A stretch of 64,000 nucleotides of DNA, taken from Oceanibacterium hippocampi (GTDB taxonomy: Bacteria; Pseudomonadota; Alphaproteobacteria; Sneathiellales; Sneathiellaceae). Positions 25,337-33,747 of this stretch are shown piece after piece. A program made the position numbers and the translations under genes. Below the pieces are notes generated by a model. That model was given only the letters and a program-made list of their open reading frames with translations, did no database searches and was not told the DNA's origin. Position 1 is the first letter of the stretch. Each line of letters opens with the position of its first letter. The stretch covers positions 1 to 64,000 of the forward strand of contig NZ_FWFR01000005.1 in the NCBI RefSeq assembly GCF_900172325.1, written 5' to 3'.

Positions 25337-26107
25337 TCAACGTTTGCGCAGGTCGGTGCGCAGCTCGGCGATGGCGACGCGCAGTTCAGCGACTTCCTTG
25401 GCCAGATCGGCGCGTTCCTCGGCCGCCTTTTCGTCGGCCGCGCCATGCATGGCGTTAACGATGATGGCGATGAAGAGGTTCAGCACGATGAAGGAGGTAA
25501 CCAGAATGAACGGGACGAAGAAGATCCAGGCGTAGGGGTGCTCGGTCATCACCGGACGCACGATCCCCATGGACCAGGATTCCAGCGTCATGATCTGGAA
25601 AAGCGAGTAGAGCGAGGCGCCGATCGAGCCGAACCAGTCGGGGAAACCGGCACCGAACAGCTTCGTCGCCATCACCGCCGAGACATAGAACACCAGGAAT
25701 AGCAACACGATCACCGAGCCCATCGCCGGAATTGCCGACAACAGCCCCTGGATCACCTGGCGCAGGCGCGGCATCACCGACAACAGTCGAAGCACGCGCA
25801 AGACGCGCAGTGCGCGGAGCACCGAGACCGCTTCGCCTGCCGGCACCAGTGCGATGCCGACGACCGCGAAGTCGAACACGTTCCAGCCGCTGAGGAAGAA
25901 ACGGTGGCGGTAGACGATCAGCTTGATCATCAGTTCGACGACGAAAATGGCCAGAGCGGCCCGGTCCAGCAGCCGTAACCAGTCGCCGAAGCCGGCCATG
26001 GCCGCGGGCCAGGTTTCCAGGCCCAGCACCAACGCATTGACCAGGATAACGACGATCAATCCGTTCTGTACGCGGTTCGATTCGATGAAGCGTCGGAGTT
26101 GCTGCAT
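25337..26107 (-). CDS. Bacterial voltage-gated sodium channel (NaChBac/BacNav type)
   Basis: A 256-residue six-helix channel subunit. S1-S3 cover about residues 15-90. S4 carries arginines every third position (Arg98, 101, 104, 107). S5 is about 122-150. The pore loop holds the filter TLESW at 174-178, identical to that of BacNav channels, and S6 is about 192-220. The tail 224-256 is a heptad-like coiled coil that should hold the tetramer together. Length and layout match a full subunit. It may couple to sodium-driven processes such as TRAP uptake, motility or pH homeostasis; the sequence does not show which. Confidence 0.92.
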   Translation of the reverse strand: MQQLRRFIESNRVQNGLIVVILVNALVLGLETWPAAMAGFGDWLRLLDRAALAIFVVELMIKLIVYRHRFFLSGWNVFDFAVVGIALVPAGEAVSVLRALRVLRVLRLLSVMPRLRQVIQGLLSAIPAMGSVIVLLFLVFYVSAVMATKLFGAGFPDWFGSIGASLYSLFQIMTLESWSMGIVRPVMTEHPYAWIFFVPFILVTSFIVLNLFIAIIVNAMHGAADEKAAEERADLAKEVAELRVAIAELRTDLRKR

Positions 26108-26116
26108 GGGCGCGGC

Positions 26117-26329
26117 CTAACCAGCGCTTGCCAATGAAGCTTGCGGACCCTGTCGCAGGGCCGCGCGGGACGCGGCGAAACCGAAGATGCCGGACAGAGA
26201 GAAGTCCCTCAGCACCCTGAGCCGCACGGCGTTGATCTTCACCTGGGCGGCAGCGGCCATCAGGGCGATACCGACCAAGGATTCCCGTCGCCGGAAATCG
26301 TCGATAGCTTCCCGCAGCCGCGCCGTCAT
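26117..26329 (-). CDS. Small hypothetical protein upstream of the sodium channel gene
   Basis: A 70-residue frame starts at ATG 26329 with GGGAG seven to eight bases upstream and ends nine bases before the channel start, in the same orientation. The N-terminal half is amphipathic (REAIDDFRRRESLVG); the middle (LVGIALMAAAAQVKI) is mildly hydrophobic. I recognise no family. The start signal and spacing suggest a cotranscribed small protein, but codon evidence is modest and it could be leader sequence. Confidence 0.4.
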   Translation of the reverse strand: MTARLREAIDDFRRRESLVGIALMAAAAQVKINAVRLRVLRDFSLSGIFGFAASRAALRQGPQASLASAG

Positions 26330-26341
26330 CAGTCATCTCCC

Positions 26342-26730
26342 GGTCGGTTCATCCCAAAAGGCAATGCGGGAACTCCAATCCGGGATACCCGGTCAGTTGA
26401 CCGAGAGCCCGGTCTCTCGGATCGACTCGGCCGGTTCTCTCGGAGGAATCTCCGGATCCGGCAATCACGCAACCGGAACCGGGGCCGCGCCGGCGGTCCT
26501 GGAACGGATGCCGGTTGGCGGAGCGTTGCCGGAGCGTATCGGAATGAGTTTCCTCGAGACTGGCGGAGTCGCCGCATCGCCTTCGGTCATATAAAGATCC
26601 CGTCTGCTTTTTCAACAGGTTAACGGCCGATGTGCGTTCCGGCGTCAAACCGGGCCAGGAGCCGGAAAGCACAAGGCGGATCAGCTCACTGGGTTCGTCG
26701 CGTCGGCCCCGTCAGCCCGGCACGCGACCG
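26342..26730. other. 389-bp region between SecDF 3' end and small ORF
   Basis: No credible gene. It contains an inverted repeat CCGAGAG/CTCTCGG at 26401-26420 and a direct echo of CTCTCGG at about 26435. Promoter elements for the channel operon (minus strand) should lie at the left of this list entry's right half, but no clear -35/-10 pair is visible. Confidence 0.4.
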
Positions 26731-29175
26731 TCATGTCATGACCGGCACTCCCGCATTTCGGCGTTCGAGCCAGGCCAGCAGCGGACCGGCGACGAAGAGC
26801 GACGAGGTGGTCGCGATGATGACGCCGGCGATCATCGGCCGGGCGAAATCGGAGACCGCCGGGCCGCCCCAGATCGCCATGGGGATCAGCGCCGCGAGCG
26901 TCGTGCCGGAGGTGAAGACGCAGCGCGCCAGTACCTGGTTCAGGCTCCGGTCGATCAGGCTTCGCAGGTCGCCGGACGCGTCGGCCCGCATGGCCTCGCG
27001 GACCCGGTCATAGACCACGACCTTGTCGTTCACCGAATATCCGATCAGGGTGAGCAGCGCGACGACGGTGGTCAGGTTGAACTCCCAGCCCGTCAGCATG
27101 ATCACGCCGAGCGTCTTGGTCACGTCGAGCGCCAGCACGACGATTGCCGAGGCCGCGAAGCGCCATTCGAAGCGCAGCCAGATGTAGGCGAGCATCGCGA
27201 GCACCGCCGCGGCGAGGGCCATCGCGCCGATCCAGGCAAGTTCGCCGCTGACCGTCGGGCCGACCAGGTCGATCCGGGCGAAGGCGGCATCGCTCACGAC
27301 GGTCCGAACGGCGGCCTCGAGTGCCCCGACGGTCGCCTGCGTTGCCTCGCCCTGCAGGCGCAACAGGACCTCGGTCGGCGCCCCGAAGGTCTGCAGCGTG
27401 ACGTCGCCGAAGTCGCCGAGGGCCGCGCGCAACCCGGCCAGGGGGATCGCCTTCGTCGCGGTGACCGCCATCTGCACGCCGCCGGTGAAATCGACGCCCC
27501 AGCGCGGCCCCGGCCACACGATGGCGGCAAGGGAGAGCGCGGTCAGGAGCGCCGACAGCGTCAGCGCGGCCCGCCCGTGGCGCAGGAACGACCGGCTTCC
27601 CGGCGCGGGGACCCGCCCGACGAGCGGCGGGATTTCCAGCCGTGCCAGGCGGCGCCGACGCACCCATCCCTCCATCACGATCCGCATCAGGGTGATCGCG
27701 GTGAACATCGAGACAAGGATGCCGATGCTCATGGTCACGGCGAAGCCCCGGATCGCCCCGGCGCCCAGCAGGAAGAGCAGCAACATCGCCAGAAGGGTGG
27801 TGACGTTGGCGTCGAGGATGGTCGACCAGGCCTTGTCGTAGCCCCGCGTCAGCGCCAGCGCGGCGCGGGCGCCGCCGGCGGTTTCCTCCCGGATCCGGCT
27901 GAAGATCAGGATATTGGCGTCGACGGCGATACCGAGGCAGAGAATGATGCCGGCGATCCCGGGCAGGGTCAGCGTCGCCCCGAGCAGGCCGAGTAAGGCC
28001 AGCGTCAGGGCCACGTTCAGGCCGAGAACGGCGGATGCGAGCAGCCCCCATGGCCCGTAGAGGCCGACCATGGTGGCGACCACCAGGGCGAGCCCGACCA
28101 GTCCCGTGACCAGCCCGGAGCGGATCGAATCCGCCCCCAGCGAGGCGCCGACGGTGCGTTCCTCGATCACCTCGAACGATGCCGGGAGTGCGCCCGAGTT
28201 CAGGATGACCGCCAGCGTCTGCGTTTCCCCGGTCGTGAAATCGCCGGTGATCTGACCCTTGCCGCCCATGATCGCCTGCCGGATCACGGGCGCGGTCAGC
28301 ACTTGGCCGTCGAGGATGATGGCGAACTGCCGGCCGACATTGGCCGCCGTGATCTCGCCGAAGGTCCGGGCCCCGGCGGCATCGAGGCTGAAGGTCACGG
28401 CCGGCTGGCCGGTCTGCTGGTCGAACCCGGCCGCCGCGCTCTTCAGGTGGTCGCCACGCAGCGCCACCCTGTCCGCGACCGCCAGCCTTCCGCCGCCGCG
28501 CAGGGGCAGCAGGCTGTAACCCGGCCGCGCCGTCGTTGCGCCTTCGTCGACGAGATGGAAGCTCATCTGCGCCGTCGAGCCGAGCAACTGGCGCAGGTGG
28601 CCCGGGTCGTCCACGCCGGGCAGCTGCACGAGGATGCGGTCCTCGCCGACCCGGCTGACCCGCGGTTCGGACACGCCGATCTCGTCGATCCGGTGGCGGA
28701 TGACTTCAAGGCTTTTCGTCGCCGCGTCGGAGGCCATGCGGTCGAGCGCTGCGCTGCCCAGTCCGATGCGGATCTGCCCGCCGCTTCGATCGACGGTGAG
28801 GCGCGGCGGTTCGCCCGGCCGGCGGTATGCCGCTGCCAGGCTTTCCAGCGCGGCGGCCGTTCCGGGCGTGTCGGGAAGGATGAAATCCGAGCCGTCCCTC
28901 TGCAGGGTGCGCGGATCCGCACCACCGGCGCGCAGCAGGTCGCGCAGGCTGTCCGACAACTCGCGGGTCGCGGTCCGGGCGAGGTCCGCGCGGTCGACGG
29001 CGAGCAGAAGATGCGCGCCGCCCTGCAGGTCGAGGCCGAGCGAAACACTATTGGCCGAGAGGAAGGCCGGCAGCGACGCGCGCGTCCTGTCGGTGAGGAA
29101 ATTCGGGAGCGCCATCAGGATCCCGAGGATCAGGATGATGGCATAGGTCGCGAGGACCCAGATCGGTCTGCGCAT
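26731..29175 (-). CDS. secDF: Fused SecD-SecF protein translocase subunit
   Basis: An 814-residue fusion. The SecD half (about 1-515) has the N-terminal anchor, GLDLQGGAHLLL near 50, the large periplasmic P1 domain and the transmembrane motif GIAVDANILIFSRIREE. The SecF half (about 530-814) has WGVDFTGGVQM, then a second six-helix bundle with LIGYSVNDKVVVYDRVRE. It uses the proton or sodium gradient to pull exported proteins across the membrane. Proteobacteria usually encode secD and secF separately, so this may be an extra copy. AAGGAAA precedes the ATG. Confidence 0.92.
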   Translation of the reverse strand: MRRPIWVLATYAIILILGILMALPNFLTDRTRASLPAFLSANSVSLGLDLQGGAHLLLAVDRADLARTATRELSDSLRDLLRAGGADPRTLQRDGSDFILPDTPGTAAALESLAAAYRRPGEPPRLTVDRSGGQIRIGLGSAALDRMASDAATKSLEVIRHRIDEIGVSEPRVSRVGEDRILVQLPGVDDPGHLRQLLGSTAQMSFHLVDEGATTARPGYSLLPLRGGGRLAVADRVALRGDHLKSAAAGFDQQTGQPAVTFSLDAAGARTFGEITAANVGRQFAIILDGQVLTAPVIRQAIMGGKGQITGDFTTGETQTLAVILNSGALPASFEVIEERTVGASLGADSIRSGLVTGLVGLALVVATMVGLYGPWGLLASAVLGLNVALTLALLGLLGATLTLPGIAGIILCLGIAVDANILIFSRIREETAGGARAALALTRGYDKAWSTILDANVTTLLAMLLLFLLGAGAIRGFAVTMSIGILVSMFTAITLMRIVMEGWVRRRRLARLEIPPLVGRVPAPGSRSFLRHGRAALTLSALLTALSLAAIVWPGPRWGVDFTGGVQMAVTATKAIPLAGLRAALGDFGDVTLQTFGAPTEVLLRLQGEATQATVGALEAAVRTVVSDAAFARIDLVGPTVSGELAWIGAMALAAAVLAMLAYIWLRFEWRFAASAIVVLALDVTKTLGVIMLTGWEFNLTTVVALLTLIGYSVNDKVVVYDRVREAMRADASGDLRSLIDRSLNQVLARCVFTSGTTLAALIPMAIWGGPAVSDFARPMIAGVIIATTSSLFVAGPLLAWLERRNAGVPVMT

Positions 29176-29214
29176 GGCAATTTCCTTGCTAGGAAAGTCG
29201 TACTCGAGTTCGCG

Positions 29215-29601
29215 TCAGGACGCGTTCGAGGGCGGCCCCCTTGCAGGCGGACAGTCGACCGGGCGACACGGCCGGAGGCTGGACCGGAACGGCCCGACGG
29301 TCTCGGCGATGCGTGGATCGGGTTCCCGATCCGGTGCGGGATCGGACGGGTCGGCGTCGGGGGCATCCGCCTGTGTCGCGGCCAGCCGCTGGACCGATGG
29401 CATGATGGCGGTCGTCTGCCATTGCGCCGCGACGGCCCCGTCATCGGACCGGGGCGCCGTCTGACCCGGCGCGGGATTATTCCCGGCCGACGACAGGCCT
29501 GGGGCCTGGCCCAGCACCAGGCCCAGTACCAGGCCCAGCGCCAGACCCAGCATCAGGCAGCGTGTCGCGAACAGGCGCGTGCCGGCGGATATCCCCGTCA
29601 T
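29215..29601 (-). CDS. Small exported or membrane-anchored protein of unknown function
   Basis: A 128-residue frame whose ATG overlaps the antiporter stop as ATGA, and whose stop lies 39 bases before secDF, so it fits the operon. The N-terminus has a hydrophobic stretch (CLMLGLALGLVLGLVLG) made by an imperfect DNA repeat, suitable as a signal or anchor. The rest is Pro-, Ala- and Asp-rich and probably disordered. No family is recognised. Low complexity makes the call uncertain. Confidence 0.5.
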   Translation of the reverse strand: MTGISAGTRLFATRCLMLGLALGLVLGLVLGQAPGLSSAGNNPAPGQTAPRSDDGAVAAQWQTTAIMPSVQRLAATQADAPDADPSDPAPDREPDPRIAETVGPFRSSLRPCRPVDCPPARGPPSNAS

Positions 29602-30509
29602 CGCGCCGCCCAGACGTATGCCGCGTAGGCGACCAGCAGCGCCGCCCCGGCAACACGCCCGATGGACGGCCGCGTGAGCAGGATCGCGGTCAACAGGCCC
29701 GACGTCGCGATCATCACCGGCAGGTCGAACACAAGGAAACGGCCGGCCACCGGGATCGGCGTGATCACCGCGGTCAGGCCGAGGATTCCCAGCACGTTGA
29801 AGATGTTCGATCCGACGATGTTGCCGATGGCGATCTCCGATTGCCGCCGGAACGCGGCGACGAGGGAGGTGGCGAGTTCCGGCAGGGAGGTGCCGACGGC
29901 AACGACCGTGAGGCCGATGAAGGCCTCCGAGATGCCATGAAGGCGCGCGAGGCTCACGGCGCCGTCGACCAGCAGGCGGGCGCCGATCATCAGGGCGGCA
30001 AGGCCGACCGAGACCCAGAGCAGTGCCTGCCAGATCGGCATGCGCCGGACGCCGTCGTCGGCGCCGTCCGCCGCCGCCGTCAGGAAGGCCCAGACCAGGC
30101 TGATCGCCAGGCCGCCGAGCAGCAGGGTGCCGGACAGGCGGCCCATTTCGCCGAGCCAGAAGAGCGGGACGAGGGCCAGCGCGGCAGCCATCATGACAGC
30201 GGTATCGCGGACCAGCGTGCCGCCGACGACGCGGATCGGCCAGATCAGCGCGGACAGCCCGATGATCAGCAGGATATTGCCGATGTTCGAGCCGACGATG
30301 TTGCCGATCGCGATGTCCGGCACGCCCTGCAGCGCCGCGTCCACCGAGACCAGCAGTTCGGGGGTCGAGGTGCCGAAGCCGACGACCGTCAGGCCGATCA
30401 GCAGCGGCGGTATCGCGAAGATCCGCGCAATGCCGACAGCGCCCCGCACGAGAGCCTCCCCACCGAAGAAAAGGCCGAGCAGTCCACCCGTCAGAAGAAG
30501 GTAATCCAC
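29598..30509 (-). CDS. Calcium/sodium antiporter (CaCA family, YrbG-like)
   Basis: A 303-residue membrane protein with ten hydrophobic segments and the two inverted alpha-repeat signatures: GFGTSTPELLVSVDAA..GNIVGSNIGNILL near residues 45-80 and AVGTSLPELATSLVAA..GNIVGSNIFNVLG near 205-240. These form the ion sites of K-independent Na+/Ca2+ exchangers. It sits in an operon with a small membrane protein gene upstream and secDF downstream. Confidence 0.92.
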   Translation of the reverse strand: MDYLLLTGGLLGLFFGGEALVRGAVGIARIFAIPPLLIGLTVVGFGTSTPELLVSVDAALQGVPDIAIGNIVGSNIGNILLIIGLSALIWPIRVVGGTLVRDTAVMMAAALALVPLFWLGEMGRLSGTLLLGGLAISLVWAFLTAAADGADDGVRRMPIWQALLWVSVGLAALMIGARLLVDGAVSLARLHGISEAFIGLTVVAVGTSLPELATSLVAAFRRQSEIAIGNIVGSNIFNVLGILGLTAVITPIPVAGRFLVFDLPVMIATSGLLTAILLTRPSIGRVAGAALLVAYAAYVWAAR

Positions 30510-30554
30510 GCCACTCGCCTCGGCTATCCGTTCACGATCGAACCGGTGAAGACT

Positions 30555-30863
30555 TCAGGAACTGCGCCGTCGCCGCCGCCATCTGGTCCACCTGCGGCGC
30601 AGCCTGATGATCGCGGCCGACACGGCGGGCCGGAGTACCGGCAGGTCGATGGCCAGCAGCAGAAGGCCGAGCGGGACCATCCACAGGCCGAGGATCGGCA
30701 GGAACGACAGCAGGCCGCCGATGACAAGAAGCACCGCGAGCGGGAAACGCAGCAGGAAGCCGGATCTGCCGCGTAGTGCGCCGATCGCCGCCGCGAGACC
30801 CGGCGCCAGGCGGGACAGGGCGCGGAACTGGCGGTCAAGCCGCCGCAGTTGCCGATCGGCCAT
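30555..30863 (-). CDS. Small two-helix membrane protein
   Basis: A 102-residue protein with one long hydrophobic region (about 38-75) that likely forms a helical hairpin (RFPLAVLLVIGGLLSF, then LGLWMVPLGLLLLAIDLP), flanked by Arg-rich ends. Similar small proteins occur widely in proteobacteria without known function; some carry a misleading tRNA-methyltransferase name in databases. It is 45 bases upstream of the antiporter gene on the same strand and probably leads that operon. Confidence 0.7.
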   Translation of the reverse strand: MADRQLRRLDRQFRALSRLAPGLAAAIGALRGRSGFLLRFPLAVLLVIGGLLSFLPILGLWMVPLGLLLLAIDLPVLRPAVSAAIIRLRRRWTRWRRRRRSS

Positions 30864-31137
30864 GCTAGCACCCGGCGGGGATCCGTGCCGCCGCCCCTGC
30901 GCGCGGCTCGCTCGACTGTCGGGAAACTTCCAGATCTGCAGGCATCAAGGGACGTCCGGTGAGGGCGAGCGCGCGCGCCGCCGGCGGGAGCCGAAGGGCA
31001 AGCGATCGCACTCGACGCGATCCGTCCTCACGACACGATGTCGTCAGAGGCTCCGGATCGCCCCCGGAAGTTGTGCATGCGGCAAGGGGCTTGCAAGACC
31101 GGTGCGGGAATAGTTCTGCGCGATGGCCGGACGTGGC
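30864..31137. other. Intergenic region upstream of the antiporter-SecDF operon
   Basis: This 274-base gap lies between the MocR stop and the small membrane protein start, both on the minus strand. An inverted repeat ACGACA-CGA-TGTCGT lies near 31030-31044. It should contain the promoter of the antiporter operon, but no clear consensus boxes are visible. Confidence 0.4.
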
Positions 31138-32640
31138 CTAACCGAAGGCGCGGTTCCTGTCGCATTCCGCGACCGCGTCGGCGAGGCGGCGCATGGCGCT
31201 CGCGATGCTCTTCTCGGAGAGCGCGGCGTAACCGAACAGCAGCGTGTCGCGGACCCGCGGGTTGTCGGCGGTGATGAAGGCCCCGCCGGAGCCCGGCACA
31301 TAGATGCCGACGCCGCGGGCGGCCGACCGCCGTTCGATCTCGCGGGCGTCGCCGAAGCCGGCCGGCAGGCGAAGCGATAGATGCATGCCGCCGCGCATGC
31401 CCCGGATCTCCGCGCCGGGAAAGATCCCGGTCAGCGCCTCGACCAGCAGGTCCCGGCGGCGCTTGTAGATCGCCCGGATCCGGCGCAGGTGGCGCAGGAA
31501 GCCGCCCGACGTCATGAACTCCGCCATCGCCGCCTGTTCCAGCCATGCGTTGCCGTTGCTGGTCAGCGACTTCCATTCCCGGAGCGCGCCGGACAGCGTC
31601 GGCGGCGCGACGATGAAGCCCAGGCGGAGGCCGGCGGCGAGCGATTTCGAGAAGGTCCCGAGGTAAAGCACGCGGCCGCGGCCATCGAGGCCGCGCAGGG
31701 CGGTCAGCGGCGCCCCCTCGTAGCGAAAGTCGCCGTCGTAGTCGTCCTCGATTACGTAGCTGTCGGTCCGCTCGGCCCAGTCCAGCAGGTTCAGGCGCCG
31801 TTCCGGCGACAGCGTGACGCCGAGCGGATACTGATGCGATGGCGTGACATACAGGATGTTCCGCCGACCCGCCGGCAGGCGCGAGACGTCGATGCCGTCA
31901 TGGTCGACCGGGACGGGATGGGGCGTGAATCCGCAACTTTCGAACAGGAAGCGCGAGCCCTGGTAGCAGGGATCCTCGTGCACGAAGGTTCTCGAGAAAC
32001 CGGCCAGTGCGCGCGCGACCAGGTCGAGGCCGTCCTGCGAACCGTTGACGATGACGATGTCGTCGGCCCGGGCCGAGACACCGCGCGCCGGGCCGATATG
32101 TTCGGCAATGCCCTGCCGCAATTCACGCAGGCCCTGCGGGTCCTGGTACTCGGCCAGCCGGGCGCCGCCGTAGCGTACCTTGGCATCGAGGATCCGCCGC
32201 CACTCGTTGGCGGGGAAGGTCGCGGCGTCGACCCGGCCGATCCAGAAATCGTGCTCAAGCCGGCCGCGGTTCGGGCTGATCACGGTCTGCGCCCTGATCC
32301 CGCCCGTGACGGGATGAAGGCCGTCATTGTTGTCATTGGCGAGGGCGTCGCCGTCATCGGCGGCGGCGGTCGCGATTGCCATCGCCGTTTCGGGCAGGGT
32401 GGCGCTGACGAAGGTGCCGACATTGGGCCGGCTCTCGATATAGCCCTCGCTCCGCAGCTGCTCGTAGGCGAGCACGACGGTGTTGCGCGACACGCCGAGC
32501 TGTTCGCTCAGCGCGCGCGAGGCCGGTACCGGATCCCCGCTGCGCAGCTTGTTGTCGAGGATCAGCCGCCTGATCTGCTCGAACAACTGGCGTTGCAGCG
32601 TGCGCGGATCACTCGAACTGATCGCCAGCACGACCTGCAT
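31138..32640 (-). CDS. MocR-family regulator (GntR helix-turn-helix plus aminotransferase domain)
   Basis: A 500-residue protein. The winged helix (about 10-80) contains GDPVPASRALSEQLGVSRNTV and is linked to a class I aminotransferase-like domain (about 120-490) with the PLP lysine in GTFSKSLAAGLRLG. MocR proteins sense PLP or amino compounds and often control vitamin B6 or amine metabolism. ATG 32640 follows AGGGAGGGG; the TTG 18 bases upstream overlaps that site. It lies 84 bases downstream of haoB on the same strand, an unusual partner for haoAB. Confidence 0.9.
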   Translation of the reverse strand: MQVVLAISSSDPRTLQRQLFEQIRRLILDNKLRSGDPVPASRALSEQLGVSRNTVVLAYEQLRSEGYIESRPNVGTFVSATLPETAMAIATAAADDGDALANDNNDGLHPVTGGIRAQTVISPNRGRLEHDFWIGRVDAATFPANEWRRILDAKVRYGGARLAEYQDPQGLRELRQGIAEHIGPARGVSARADDIVIVNGSQDGLDLVARALAGFSRTFVHEDPCYQGSRFLFESCGFTPHPVPVDHDGIDVSRLPAGRRNILYVTPSHQYPLGVTLSPERRLNLLDWAERTDSYVIEDDYDGDFRYEGAPLTALRGLDGRGRVLYLGTFSKSLAAGLRLGFIVAPPTLSGALREWKSLTSNGNAWLEQAAMAEFMTSGGFLRHLRRIRAIYKRRRDLLVEALTGIFPGAEIRGMRGGMHLSLRLPAGFGDAREIERRSAARGVGIYVPGSGGAFITADNPRVRDTLLFGYAALSEKSIASAMRRLADAVAECDRNRAFG

Positions 32641-32724
32641 CTCGAGCCCCTCCCTCAAGGCGGATACTAGCCGAGTATCGCCGGCGGAATGGTACCACAG
32701 GGCCGGGAAGATCTGGGTCCGGAC

Positions 32725-33744
32725 CTATCCGATGGTGCCGGTGGCAAGCCGGTAGACCCAGTATCCGCCTTCCTGGAAAACCAGCGAGGCGTCGGGCACC
32801 TGGCCGAGGCGGGCCGAACTGAAGGGCAGCAACTGGCCGAGCAGGGTGGCGTTGCCGATCGTGTCGGCGAAATAGTAGGCCCTGAGCGCGTTGGCGTCGC
32901 GCCGGATCACCGCATAGGCGGCATAGCCTTCGTCGCGAACCCAGGTCTTCACCAGCTTGCTCGCGTCGTGGACATTGCCGGAGCCGGGGAAATCGCGGAG
33001 GCCGACGGAAAAGCGTTCCGGCGCGGCGACGCCGAGATCGAAGGCGTCGCGAACATGGAGGACGAGGTAGCTGTCCCGGCCCTCGGCCAGGTCGCGGAGA
33101 CGGGCGACGCCATCCGTCGCAGCGGCGCCGAGCGCCTCGACGAACGCGCTGAACAGCGCATCCGCCTGGCGGTCCGGTCCGGGGCGCCAGCGATCCTCTA
33201 TCCCGAGGATCGCCGGCCGGGCGCCGGTCCACGGGTCGGGCAGCCGCACGGTCGCGCGGTCGTCGGCGCCGGCGAGCGGGAAACGCGCCGGCAGCATCGC
33301 GGCCAGCCTGCCCGACAGCGCCGGCATGGCGTAGACGAGACTGTCCGCCGGCAGGTGCGTCCGGAGCGCCTCGACCAGCCGACGCTCCTCATCGACGGAA
33401 ATGTCGGATCGCAGCACCGGCTCGCCGATCTCGCTGGTCCAGCCGACGATCAGGTCCGGCCCGCCGTCCCGGCTCAGGACCTCGCCCCTGGCGACGACCT
33501 TGCCGCCGAAGGCGGTCTTCACGCTGACCGTCATCGGCGTCGCCCCGGGGACCGCCCCGGCGAGCGCCTGCGCGTCACCGGACGGCTGGGCCGCTTCGGC
33601 CATCTCGTAGACGTAGGGCGGCGGCGGATCCTCCGCCTGCAGGGCATAGACGGTGAGAATCCCGCCGGCGATCAGCATCGCCACACCGATCCCGGTCGCG
33701 AGACCGGGCGCGGTGCGGGATTCCGGGATGCCGGCGAGATCCAT
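32725..33744 (-). CDS. haoB: Hydroxylamine oxidation protein HaoB
   Basis: A 339-residue protein with one N-terminal membrane anchor (about 14-36) and a large periplasmic region, placed three bases after haoA. Length, anchor and the regions RLPDPWTGARPAILG, KTWVRDEGYAAYAV and YYFADTIGNATLLGQLLPFSS fit HaoB, the conserved companion encoded after haoA in ammonia and methane oxidisers. Its exact role is unknown; maturation of or electron transfer with HaoA has been proposed. Confidence 0.82.
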   Translation of the reverse strand: MDLAGIPESRTAPGLATGIGVAMLIAGGILTVYALQAEDPPPPYVYEMAEAAQPSGDAQALAGAVPGATPMTVSVKTAFGGKVVARGEVLSRDGGPDLIVGWTSEIGEPVLRSDISVDEERRLVEALRTHLPADSLVYAMPALSGRLAAMLPARFPLAGADDRATVRLPDPWTGARPAILGIEDRWRPGPDRQADALFSAFVEALGAAATDGVARLRDLAEGRDSYLVLHVRDAFDLGVAAPERFSVGLRDFPGSGNVHDASKLVKTWVRDEGYAAYAVIRRDANALRAYYFADTIGNATLLGQLLPFSSARLGQVPDASLVFQEGGYWVYRLATGTIG

Positions 33745-33747
33745 TGC

